Assembly (NCBI GenBank): GCA_913062745.1 | Contig: CAJXXJ010000031.1 | Location: forward strand, 1-13,993 | DNA length: 13,993 nucleotides | Direction of reading: 5' to 3' | Source of the DNA: an uncultured Phaeodactylibacter sp. | Lineage (GTDB): Bacteria > Bacteroidota > Bacteroidia > Chitinophagales > Saprospiraceae | Part shown: one piece after another, positions 7,526 to 13,744 of the stretch | How the letters are laid out: each line of letters begins with the position of its first letter | Position numbering within the stretch: the stretch's first letter is position 1 | Notes under the pieces: generated by a model | What the model was told of the DNA's origin: nothing | Database searches by the model: none | What the model saw: only the letters and a program-made list of their open reading frames with translations | Program-made: the position numbers and the translations under genes

Positions 7526-8968
7526 TTAGTCCGCCGTGCGGATAGTGGTAGAGCGCTGAATCCAGCAGCCCACATAGAAGCTTTGCCCGGCCTTCAGGTT
7601 TCGGATGAAGACATCCTCGCGATTGGGCATGAACTTCTCGTACTGCGCAATGAGCTTATTGGCTTCCGGCGCTACACTCGGGTCTACCTGTTTTGCTTTT
7701 CGCCAGGTATCGATTGCCGGCCAGGTGACTACCTGACTGTCCCAGCCGCGGCCAGGGCCACACAGCGGCCCGCTCGAGGCGTAAAGCCGGCCAATCAGCA
7801 TATAAGGCTCGCCCCAGTTGCTGCGCAGCTCCGCCGCCTGCAACGCCCACTTGCGCGCCTGTGGGAAATTGCGCAGGTGCACCTCATAGATTTTTGCGAT
7901 TACCAAAGCGTACTTTGCCTTTCTCTCCGGGTCTTCTGCTTCCTCTATAGCTTTTTGAAAGGCTTCAATCGATTCCTGGTACTTAGCCTGTTTGAGCAGT
8001 GTATAGGCTACTTCAGACGGGCCAGGCTCCGGTTTGCACTTCTCGTTGCCCACTTTAATAAGCTGCCGGAACTGCTCATTGTCTTCCGGGCATCCGCCCC
8101 AGTTCAGCCGGCTGTAGACGGTACGCACCACGTCGCAGTCGTCGGGGTTGTCCAGGAAATCCTGGTAATACTTATCGATATAATATTGACAGTCGTAGAA
8201 GCCTTCCACGGTTTCGAAGTATTCGAGGCGGACGGGCGCATATTCTTCAATGATTTGCCAGCGCTCGCAGCCGGTGCCTTCGCATTCTTCCAGCCCTTTT
8301 GCAATGCGCTCGCGCAAAATAGCCTGATACTTGTAGGCTTCCTCCTGCCCGATTTCTCCTGCATCGTATAGGCTGACCATAAGAGACGCGAATGGGTTGA
8401 CCACAAAATCGGGCACATCAAGGCCGTCCTGATCAATCGCGGCTTTAAACATTTCGTAGATTTCTTCCTGGCTGGCCCGGTTGCGGTATTTGTAAAAAAG
8501 GTCAAAAGCTTTGCGGGCTTTGATGTAGCCCCCTTCCGGGTAACAGCGGTCTATCTCATCGTAGATGCTGAAGATGGTGTCCACGTAAGCAGACTGCTGA
8601 GCGGTGTCCTGTGTTTGGCTGATCTTATACTCGTAGAAACGAATACCATCTGCGTACACGGTATTGCGCTGGCCGTCGGCAGCGGGCGCCACTTCGTATA
8701 CCCGTTTCCAAAGCGGGAAGGCGTCCTCCCACTGGCCCGCCCGCAGAAAGTCGCGGTACAGGACGTAGTTAGTCTCCGCCTGATCAGGGTAGGGAGCGTC
8801 GCGAAACTTATCGCAGGGGCTCAGATTTTCCTCTTGCGGGCCGGGAGTAGCCGGTTCAGAGGTTTCGGCAGGCTGTTCTGCCACCTCCTCGGTCGTTTTA
8901 GGTGTGCAGGACCAGGCTGCCACCAATGAAAGGATCAGCAGTGCGCTCAGTAGGCGGTTCATTTTCAT
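7526..8968 (-). CDS. TPR-repeat lipoprotein, paralogue of the 5991-7400 protein
   Basis: The 480-residue product starts MKMNRLLSALLILSLVAAWSC. This is a lipoprotein signal with the probable lipidated cysteine at residue 21; the -3 to -1 residues AWS are slightly unlike the standard lipobox. A low-complexity, acidic and proline-rich linker (about 22-50) follows, then a helical TPR-like body. Shared with the secreted protein across the terminator are YEVAPAADGQR (91-101), IYDEIDRCY, a TPR-like AKYQESIEAFQKAIEEAEDPERKAKYALVIAKIY region, WGEPYMLIGRLYASSG, and the tail GQSFYVGCWIQRSTTIR. It is thus a membrane-anchored version of that protein, probably in the periplasm or at the outer membrane. The start could also be the ATG two codons later. 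A LamG/CHU_C gene lies 63 bases upstream on the same strand. Confidence 0.85.
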   Translation of the reverse strand: MKMNRLLSALLILSLVAAWSCTPKTTEEVAEQPAETSEPATPGPQEENLSPCDKFRDAPYPDQAETNYVLYRDFLRAGQWEDAFPLWKRVYEVAPAADGQRNTVYADGIRFYEYKISQTQDTAQQSAYVDTIFSIYDEIDRCYPEGGYIKARKAFDLFYKYRNRASQEEIYEMFKAAIDQDGLDVPDFVVNPFASLMVSLYDAGEIGQEEAYKYQAILRERIAKGLEECEGTGCERWQIIEEYAPVRLEYFETVEGFYDCQYYIDKYYQDFLDNPDDCDVVRTVYSRLNWGGCPEDNEQFRQLIKVGNEKCKPEPGPSEVAYTLLKQAKYQESIEAFQKAIEEAEDPERKAKYALVIAKIYEVHLRNFPQARKWALQAAELRSNWGEPYMLIGRLYASSGPLCGPGRGWDSQVVTWPAIDTWRKAKQVDPSVAPEANKLIAQYEKFMPNREDVFIRNLKAGQSFYVGCWIQRSTTIRTAD

Positions 8969-8986
8969 AACTCGTTATTTTTGGCG

Positions 8987-8995
8987 CAAAATATA
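8987..8995 (-). promoter_or_regulatory. Imperfect -7 motif before the TPR lipoprotein gene
   Basis: The minus strand reads TATATTTTG, one base longer than TAnnTTTG, 18 bases before the ATG at 8968. Its position in the only gap between this gene and its upstream neighbour makes it the best promoter candidate, but no good -33 element is seen. Confidence 0.35.
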
Positions 8996-9031
8996 CGCAA
9001 AAACAGAGGAGTTTGGGAGAAAGCCGGGCTA

Positions 9032-10273
9032 CTAACGCAGTATAGCGATTGAGCCGGTCTGAAGCTGCTCCTCCCCGTCGCAGAGGAATTGCAGCACGTA
9101 GCGGGCACCTCCGGGGTTGAGCCGCTGTCCATCGTAGGAACCGTCCCAGCGTTCAAAGGGGTCAGTGGTGGAAAAAACGCGGTTGCCCCAGCGGTCGTAA
9201 ATTTCGAAAGCCAGCAGCTGCTGCACAGCATAAGGGTTGCTGATACCGTAAGTGTCGTTCAGGCCATCATCATTTGGGCTGAACGCATTGGGAAGCGCCA
9301 CATCGTTGCAGTCGAGGTCGTCCGGGTCAATAACGTTGAAAACGATGGAATCCCGTGCGATACAGCCGGGTACGATCGTGTCAGAAATGCTGATTTCATA
9401 AGCTACCCGCCCGTCAATCTCCGGGCGGATGACCGGCTCCGGAGAGAAGGGGTCAGAAACGCCGGTAGTAGGGGACCAGCTAAACGAAGTGCCGCAGGTA
9501 TTGCTCAGCTCCACCTGGTACTCATCGCTCAGGAACAGGTTAATTACGTTGCTGCCGCTGATAATCTGATCGGGCAGCGCCACGAGCTCGCGTACTTCCC
9601 GTTGATTGAGGGCACGGTTGTACACCCGTAGCTCATCGATCAGTCCGTTGAACGGAAACTGAGTAGCGCCTTTGCAATCGCTGTCGCCAATAATCAGGTC
9701 GCCATCGTTGAAGACATCAAGCCGGTTAGTAGTGGAAAAAACACCGATGAGGTCGCCGTTGATAAACAGGCGCACGTTGCCGCTTTCCCGCACCACGGTA
9801 ATGTGCTGCCAGCAGGACGTGTTGGCAATTTGGTGGGTCGCGAGTACCCGCCGCTCGTTGGTCTCCAGGAATACGGCTGTGATAGTCCGGGACTGAGGCG
9901 TGTAGATGATGTAAAATTCATTGCCGCCAAAACAGCTCGGGCTGCGCTTGGATAAGAGGTACTGTGTGCCCAGCCCGCCCCGCGGCTTGAAATAGAGGGA
10001 CAGCGAAACGTCCTCCGCGTCGAATTCGTCATTCACCGGGCCGCCCAGAATCACCACCTCGTCGTCCTGCCCGTCCAGTGAAAGGGCGTCATTTACCGCG
10101 CCGCAGGTGAAGTAAGGGTTACCGGTTTCAGCGCCGGTGTTGGCGGTGTTTCCGGTATCATCGGTAAGGTCGCCGTCAAATCTGTAATGGGCGATGAGCC
10201 CGACTGTAGTCTGTGCCGAAGACAGCAGGGAAAACCCGAAGCAAAGCAAAGCGGTATAGAAAAGCTTATTCAT
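9032..10273 (-). CDS. Secreted LamG-domain protein with T9SS type B (CHU_C) sorting domain
   Basis: The 413-residue protein has a signal peptide (MNKLFYTALLCFGFSLLSSA, cut before Q21). A LamG / concanavalin A-like jelly-roll domain spans about 23-230: it opens GLIAHYRFDGDLTDDTGN, continues CWQHITVVRESGNVRLFINGDLIG, and ends FNGLIDELRVYNRALNQREV. Such domains bind carbohydrate or mediate adhesion. A short Ig-like segment follows (about 245-318). The C-terminal 90 residues are a gliding-motility-associated CHU_C domain with LPNAFSPNDDGLNDTY (327-342), FEIYDRWGNRVF (356-367) and WDGSYDGQRLNPGGARYVLQF. CHU_C is the type B signal for the type IX secretion system, so the protein is probably exported to the cell surface or medium. 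It lies between the YbaB and TPR-lipoprotein genes on one strand. In the 130-base gap to YbaB I see no clear promoter or terminator. Confidence 0.92.
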   Translation of the reverse strand: MNKLFYTALLCFGFSLLSSAQTTVGLIAHYRFDGDLTDDTGNTANTGAETGNPYFTCGAVNDALSLDGQDDEVVILGGPVNDEFDAEDVSLSLYFKPRGGLGTQYLLSKRSPSCFGGNEFYIIYTPQSRTITAVFLETNERRVLATHQIANTSCWQHITVVRESGNVRLFINGDLIGVFSTTNRLDVFNDGDLIIGDSDCKGATQFPFNGLIDELRVYNRALNQREVRELVALPDQIISGSNVINLFLSDEYQVELSNTCGTSFSWSPTTGVSDPFSPEPVIRPEIDGRVAYEISISDTIVPGCIARDSIVFNVIDPDDLDCNDVALPNAFSPNDDGLNDTYGISNPYAVQQLLAFEIYDRWGNRVFSTTDPFERWDGSYDGQRLNPGGARYVLQFLCDGEEQLQTGSIAILR

Positions 10274-10403
10274 GTACGCGATGGTAGTTCATTATAAAAA
10301 TAATCAGGCGGCACGCCCACGCAGCCGGGTGCCAATACAAGGCCAGGCAGGTCAAAAGCGCTCGCTGCTGCTTTATAACGCAGGCCGCAAAAGCTTATTT
10401 TGC

Positions 10404-10721
10404 TTAGCCAAAAAGGTTGCCAAGGTCACCCATACCCGGAGGCAGCATATCCTTTACCATATTCTGAGTCTCCTCTGCTTCCTTCTGCCGGGCCGCCTCC
10501 AGCGCCTTATTGGTGGCGTCGAGAATAAGGTCCTGCACCATTTCCAAATCTTCCCAGTCGAGCTGCTCCCGGTCGATGCGGATATCCTGAATTTCCCGGT
10601 TAGCCGAAGCCACCACGGTTACTGCGCCGCCGCCGGATGTGCCTTCCACAGTGATCGCAGCAAGTTTTTCCCGCATTTGCTTCTGGCGCTCTTCCATGTC
10701 GCCCATCATATTTCCAAACAT
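10404..10721 (-). CDS. YbaB/EbfC-family nucleoid-associated protein
   Basis: From the ATG at 10721 the product has 105 residues (MFGNMMGDMEERQKQMREKL...), the normal length for this family of small dimeric DNA-binding proteins that coat DNA and affect expression. The visible family pattern is a long helix with ERQKQMREKLAAI, a central beta sheet TVEGTSGGGAVTVVASANREIQDIRID, the aspartate-rich DWEDLEMVQDLILDATNKALEAA helix, and a glycine/methionine-rich tail MLPPGMGDLGNLFG. The open frame reaches further upstream to 10880, but that would run through the exact TACCTTTG promoter motif at 10743-10750 and has no family match, so I use 10721. In many other bacteria this gene sits beside dnaX and recR; here it does not. 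It is divergently placed from the ECF sigma gene. Confidence 0.9.
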   Translation of the reverse strand: MFGNMMGDMEERQKQMREKLAAITVEGTSGGGAVTVVASANREIQDIRIDREQLDWEDLEMVQDLILDATNKALEAARQKEAEETQNMVKDMLPPGMGDLGNLFG

Positions 10722-10742
10722 AGCTTTCTGGTATTTTTGCTG

Positions 10743-10750
10743 CAAAGGTA
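10743..10750 (-). promoter_or_regulatory. Bacteroidota -7 promoter motif for the YbaB gene
   Basis: The minus strand reads TACCTTTG, an exact TAnnTTTG, 21 bases before the ATG at 10721. The -33 partner is poor. A perfect 6-bp inverted repeat GCCCGG/CCGGGC with a 12-base loop lies just upstream (10772-10795), between this promoter and the divergent sigma gene; it could be an operator, but that is a guess. Confidence 0.65.
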
Positions 10751-10861
10751 GAAAAATGTAAGGGGAATTAAGCCCGGCAGCACGGAAGTCCGGGCGTAGG
10801 CTGCAGGAAGATTTTTGGAAAAAACCAAGCCGGCTTAAACCCTGGGGCGAAAAGCAAGTCT

Positions 10862-10868
10862 TACCTTG
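10862..10868 (+). promoter_or_regulatory. Near-match -7 motif before the ECF sigma gene
   Basis: The plus strand reads TACCTTG, one T short of TAnnTTTG, 13 bases before the TTG start chosen for the sigma gene. No TTTG lies at the proper distance. The operon may instead be read by its own ECF sigma, whose recognition sequence is not known here. Confidence 0.3.
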
Positions 10869-10881
10869 CAAAACAGACAAC

Positions 10882-11445
10882 TTGCAGGCATCCTTGACCT
10901 TCCATACAGATGATCAGATACTGGGATTAATGGCAAGCGCGGAGACGAAAGAGCGCGGCTTCCGCTTGTTGGTGGCGACCTATCAGGAACGCCTCTACTG
11001 GCACATCCGGCGTATGGTAGGCACCCACGAAGACACCGATGATGTGCTGCAGGATTGCCTGATCAAAGCCTACCGGGGGATTGGCCGTTTTGAAGGCAAG
11101 TCCCAACTGTACACCTGGCTGTACCGGATTGCGACTAACGAAGCGCTGTCCTTTTTGAAAAGGCGGGGCCGGCATGCGGTAAGCTCGCTTGATGAGGAGG
11201 CTCAGCCGGCTGCTTACCAACTGCGGGCAGAAGCGTCTGTGGATGCGGATGCCCTGCAGCAAAAGCTGGAGCGGGCTCTGGCCACCCTGCCTGAAAAACA
11301 GCGGCTGGTGTTCAACCTCCGGTATTACGAAGAAATGACTTATAAAGAAATGAGTGCGCTGCTCAATACCTCGGAAGGAGCCCTAAAAGCTTCTTACCAC
11401 CATGCAGTAAAAAAGGTGGAAGCAGCCATAAAATCGAGTATGTAA
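10882..11445 (+). CDS. ECF-type RNA polymerase sigma factor (TTG start likely)
   Basis: This 187-residue sigma-70 family protein has only the two ECF domains. Region 2 (about 23-95) includes ERGFRLLVATYQERLYWHIRRMV, the core-binding acidic stretch EDTDDVLQDCLIKAYRG, and the -10 reading part KSQLYTWLYRIATNEALSFLKRR. Region 4 (about 126-183) has LATLPEKQRLVFNLRYYEEMTYKEMSALLNTSEGALKASYHHAVKKVE, a normal helix-turn-helix. The start is uncertain: TTG at 10882 or 10894 keeps TDDQILGLM, the helix usually found at the N-terminus of these factors, whereas the first ATG (10930) would remove it. I prefer TTG 10882. The stop overlaps the next start by one base (TAATG), so sigma and the next protein are translationally coupled. 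It probably directs an envelope-stress regulon. Confidence 0.92.
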   Translation: MQASLTFHTDDQILGLMASAETKERGFRLLVATYQERLYWHIRRMVGTHEDTDDVLQDCLIKAYRGIGRFEGKSQLYTWLYRIATNEALSFLKRRGRHAVSSLDEEAQPAAYQLRAEASVDADALQQKLERALATLPEKQRLVFNLRYYEEMTYKEMSALLNTSEGALKASYHHAVKKVEAAIKSSM

Positions 11446-11912
11446 TGAAAGAGCGAGATGATGTACAGCGCGAGCTGGAGCAGCTGTCTCCCGAGCTGGC
11501 GCGCCTGCGTACTGTTCCTCCCCGGCAAATACCGCCGGAGGGGTATTTTGATGGCCTGGCAGACCGTGTGCTGGAGCGCGCTTCGCGTACGCCGCTGCAA
11601 GTCGTATCCCGCCGCCGGGCAGGGGCTGCGCGTAAAAGGAGGTGGATCGGCCTGGCTGCAGCATTAGTCCTGGCTGCCGGGCTGAGCCTTTACCTCTTCC
11701 GTCCCGCTACGCCCACCGCTACTCCAGCCCTCGCCGGCCTGAGTCAGGAGGAAGCCCGGGCATACGTGGTCAGCCATATTGAAGACTTCCAGCTGGAGCT
11801 GTTGCTGGAAGCAGAGGTGGTAGGAGAGGAGCGGCTGGTCCTGCCGGAGGAGGAAGCCGAGGAGTACCTCTATGAGCTTCTTGAGGAAGAAGGCACGGAG
11901 GTCTTGTTTTGA
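11445..11912 (+). CDS. Single-pass membrane anti-sigma factor candidate
   Basis: The 155-residue protein has a charged cytoplasmic N-terminus with PPRQIPPEGYFDGLADRVLERA (25-46), a motif type common at the start of Bacteroidota proteins encoded after ECF sigma genes. One transmembrane helix follows a basic patch (ARKRR, WIGLAAALVLAAGLSLYLF, about 67-85). The periplasmic part is short and very acidic (LVLPEEEAEEYLYELLEEEG near the C-terminus). This topology (sigma-binding part inside, sensor part outside) and the one-base overlap with the ECF sigma gene argue for an anti-sigma factor that holds the sigma at the membrane. I cannot see a ZAS-type zinc motif; no HxxxCxxC is present. The role rests on position and topology rather than on a named domain. 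Confidence 0.72.
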   Translation: MKERDDVQRELEQLSPELARLRTVPPRQIPPEGYFDGLADRVLERASRTPLQVVSRRRAGAARKRRWIGLAAALVLAAGLSLYLFRPATPTATPALAGLSQEEARAYVVSHIEDFQLELLLEAEVVGEERLVLPEEEAEEYLYELLEEEGTEVLF

Positions 11913-11967
11913 TCGGGTATTCGAATAAGCCCATGTACGCCACATGCTACTTGAAGTTAACCAAACG

Positions 11968-12432
11968 ATGAAGATGAAAACCAAACTATTACTGATGCTG
12001 CTGCTGGGCAGCGCTACGCTGTCACAGGCGCAGATACTGGATGATGACTCCGGCAATCCGCAGGTGCGTGCCCGGGTGCAGGCTGCCCGGGTAGCCTATA
12101 TTACCGACCGCCTGGGGCTGACCGTTGAGGAGTCCCGAAGCTTCTGGGCATTGGAAAACGAATACGACGCCGCCAAAGAAGAAGTACGCAAAAAGTACGA
12201 GCCCGCTCTGCGGCCGGAAGCGATGAACGACGAGCAAGCCCGGGCGGCTATCCGCGATCAGCTCAAAAAAGAAGAGGAGCTGCTGGCGCTGAAAAGGACT
12301 TACTTTGAGCGCTTCATGCAGGTAGTGCCGCCGCGCAAACTGGCCATGTTTCCTAAAGCAGAGCGCGAATTTCGGCTCAACCTGTTGCGCCGGGCCAGAG
12401 AGCAGCGGGGGGGCAGGCGCTTTGGGAATTAA
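11968..12432 (+). CDS. Spy/CpxP-like periplasmic protein, putative sensor of the ECF system
   Basis: From the ATG at 11968 the product has 154 residues: a signal peptide (MKMKTKLLLMLLLGSATLSQA, cut before Q22), then an all-helical, highly charged body. RVAYITDRLGLTVEESRSFWALENEYDAAKEEVRKKY (41-77) resembles the LTxxQ helical-hairpin region of Spy/CpxP/ZraP and CnrX-type proteins. Bacteroidota homologues after ECF sigma genes are often called sensors of the ECF sigma factor. The ATG at 11944 would add MLLEVNQT before the signal peptide and is less likely. It follows the anti-sigma gene after 55 bases, which include the 10-bp palindrome TATTCGAATA (11918-11927). The mature protein has no histidine and no cysteine, so metal sensing of the CnrX kind is unlikely; sensing of misfolded protein or envelope state is the better guess. 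Confidence 0.75.
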   Translation: MKMKTKLLLMLLLGSATLSQAQILDDDSGNPQVRARVQAARVAYITDRLGLTVEESRSFWALENEYDAAKEEVRKKYEPALRPEAMNDEQARAAIRDQLKKEEELLALKRTYFERFMQVVPPRKLAMFPKAEREFRLNLLRRAREQRGGRRFGN

Positions 12433-12436
12433 AATC

Positions 12437-12521
12437 GTAACTATTCAGCATGATCAGAAAACGCGCTGGCTCCCTTCGCGAAACAGGGCGTTTTCTGCTT
12501 TTTTTAATGCTGAATAGTTAC
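12437..12521. repeat. 15-bp perfect inverted repeat enclosing a terminator
   Basis: GTAACTATTCAGCAT (12437-12451) and ATGCTGAATAGTTAC (12507-12521) are exact reverse complements, and between them sits the 10-bp terminator stem at 12455-12497. The result is a long cruciform-like structure with two stems in line, separated by 3 bases on one side and 9 on the other (the T run). The right arm ends 8 bases before the next promoter's -7 motif, so it could also serve as a protein-binding or structural control element for the downstream gene. Confidence 0.75.
12455..12505 (+). terminator. Rho-independent terminator of the ECF sigma operon
   Basis: CAGAAAACGC (12455-12464) pairs perfectly with GCGTTTTCTG (12488-12497), followed by C and seven T (12499-12505). 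The inner loop can form a further short pairing (CCC/GGG). It begins 22 bases after the stop of the putative sensor gene and should end the sigma / anti-sigma / sensor transcript. Confidence 0.85.
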
Positions 12522-12529
12522 TTAAAATC

Positions 12530-12537
12530 TACCTTTG
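12530..12537 (+). promoter_or_regulatory. Bacteroidota -7 promoter motif for the EamA gene
   Basis: TACCTTTG is an exact TAnnTTTG, 23 bases before the TTG start at 12561. It shows that the in-frame ATG at 12450, which lies in the upstream inverted repeat before the terminator, cannot be the start for this promoter. A proper TTTG -33 element is not visible; the right arm of the 15-bp inverted repeat occupies that place. Confidence 0.65.
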
Positions 12538-12560
12538 CGGCAAGCAAAAAAACACGCAAC

Positions 12561-13478
12561 TTGTCGCAGCTGGCCAAAGCCCACCTTGCCCTTTTAGCGG
12601 TGGCGCTGATCTACGGTGGAAATTACACGATTGCAAAAGAAGTCATGAGCGGGGGGTACCTGCAGCCCTTTGCTTTTATTATGTTGCGGGTCATTGCCGG
12701 GCTGCTGCTGTTTAGCGGGTTTCACCGCCTGTTCGTACGGGAGCTGGTGGAGCGTAAAGACCTGGCTTACCTGGCTCTGTGCGGGTTCTTCGGCATTGCC
12801 GCCAATCAAATGCTCTTCTTCGCCGGCCTGAACCTGACCCGCCCGATTAATGCCTCCCTGATTATGACGACCACCCCTATTTTGGTTCTGGTGGTATCTG
12901 CAATTATGCTGGGGGAGCGTATCACCGGGCGTAAAATTGCCGGCATCAGCCTGGGCGCGCTCGGTGCTGGCCTGCTGATCGCTTACGGGGAGCGCTTCAG
13001 CTTCGGCGGTGAGCAATTCTGGGGAGACCTGATGGTTTTTCTGAATGCAACAGCCTTTGGAATTTATTTGGTGCTTGTCAAGCGTATGATGACCAGGTAT
13101 CAGGCCATCACGGTGGTGAAGTGGGCCTTCCTTTTTGGCAGCCTGTTTGTACTTCCCTTCGGAATGCCGCAACTACTGCATACTTCCTGGAGTACTTTTA
13201 CCCCGGCAATAATCCTTGCAGTGGCCTATGTGCTCATCTGTACTACCTTTCTGGCGTACCTGTTCAATGCATTTGCTCTTTCGGTGGTCAATGCCTCGGT
13301 AGTAAGCATTTATATCTACTTGCAGCCACTCTTTGCCAGCCTGATTGCACTGGCTTTCGCCAAAGACGAACTCAATGCGGTGAAGCTGATAGCAGGTGGT
13401 ATGATTTTTGTTGGAGTATACCTGGTAAGCAATATTCAGCTGGGCAAAAAGCGCGTTCAGAAGCCTGACAATACATGA
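12561..13478 (+). CDS. EamA (DMT) family membrane transporter, TTG start
   Basis: From TTG at 12561 the protein has 305 residues with about ten membrane helices, arranged as two EamA repeats (about 8-141 and 155-291). The first opens AHLALLAVALIYGGNYTIAKEVM and contains NLTRPINASLIMTTTPILVLVVSAIML, the typical helix pair around the conserved proline; the second has VVNASVVSIYIYLQPLFASLIALAF. DMT transporters export metabolites such as amino acids or other small molecules; the substrate cannot be read from sequence. The start is chosen because MSQLAKAHLALLAVALIYGGNYT matches the usual short N-terminus of the family, the promoter motif lies at 12530-12537, and the longer frame from 12450 runs through the sigma-operon terminator. 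It forms a single-gene unit between two operons. Confidence 0.87.
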   Translation: MSQLAKAHLALLAVALIYGGNYTIAKEVMSGGYLQPFAFIMLRVIAGLLLFSGFHRLFVRELVERKDLAYLALCGFFGIAANQMLFFAGLNLTRPINASLIMTTTPILVLVVSAIMLGERITGRKIAGISLGALGAGLLIAYGERFSFGGEQFWGDLMVFLNATAFGIYLVLVKRMMTRYQAITVVKWAFLFGSLFVLPFGMPQLLHTSWSTFTPAIILAVAYVLICTTFLAYLFNAFALSVVNASVVSIYIYLQPLFASLIALAFAKDELNAVKLIAGGMIFVGVYLVSNIQLGKKRVQKPDNT

Positions 13479-13744
13479 GTAAAAACCCGATATTAAAAAA
13501 TCTATATATAGTAAAAATTTCAAATAAACATAATTGTTAAACTGTTATAAAGCAGTAAGTTATACGTCTTTTTACCACTCCCTGCCAAAAACCTACCGTT
13601 CCATTAATGGGGTGCCAATAGAGCGCAAAATTCTGGCTTTTCTCGCATCGTTTTCTCTATCTTTAAAGTATACAATACCCAAAATACGCTACAGCGTAAC
13701 AGCTGACTATCTAACGGCAAGCAAGCACACAGAAAAAATTGCCC
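13479..13744. other. AT-rich intergenic spacer without a supported gene
   Basis: This spacer is clearly richer in A and T than its neighbours, above all at 13490-13560. It holds the 10-bp palindrome CCATTAATGG (13601-13610) and no clear terminator for the EamA gene. The only open frame of note (13534-13755) gives a product without recognisable features and overlaps the next gene's start in another frame, so I do not call it. TATCTTTA near 13658-13665 is a poor match to TAnnTTTG and might be part of the next gene's promoter. Confidence 0.5.

Noticed and set aside
10722..10880. Upstream extension of the YbaB gene to 10880
   Set aside because: It crosses an exact promoter motif and would add 53 residues not found in this family of about 100-residue proteins.
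12450..12560. Upstream ATG (12450) for the EamA transporter
   Set aside because: It lies inside the inverted repeat and upstream of the terminator and the promoter motif; the normal N-terminus begins at TTG 12561.
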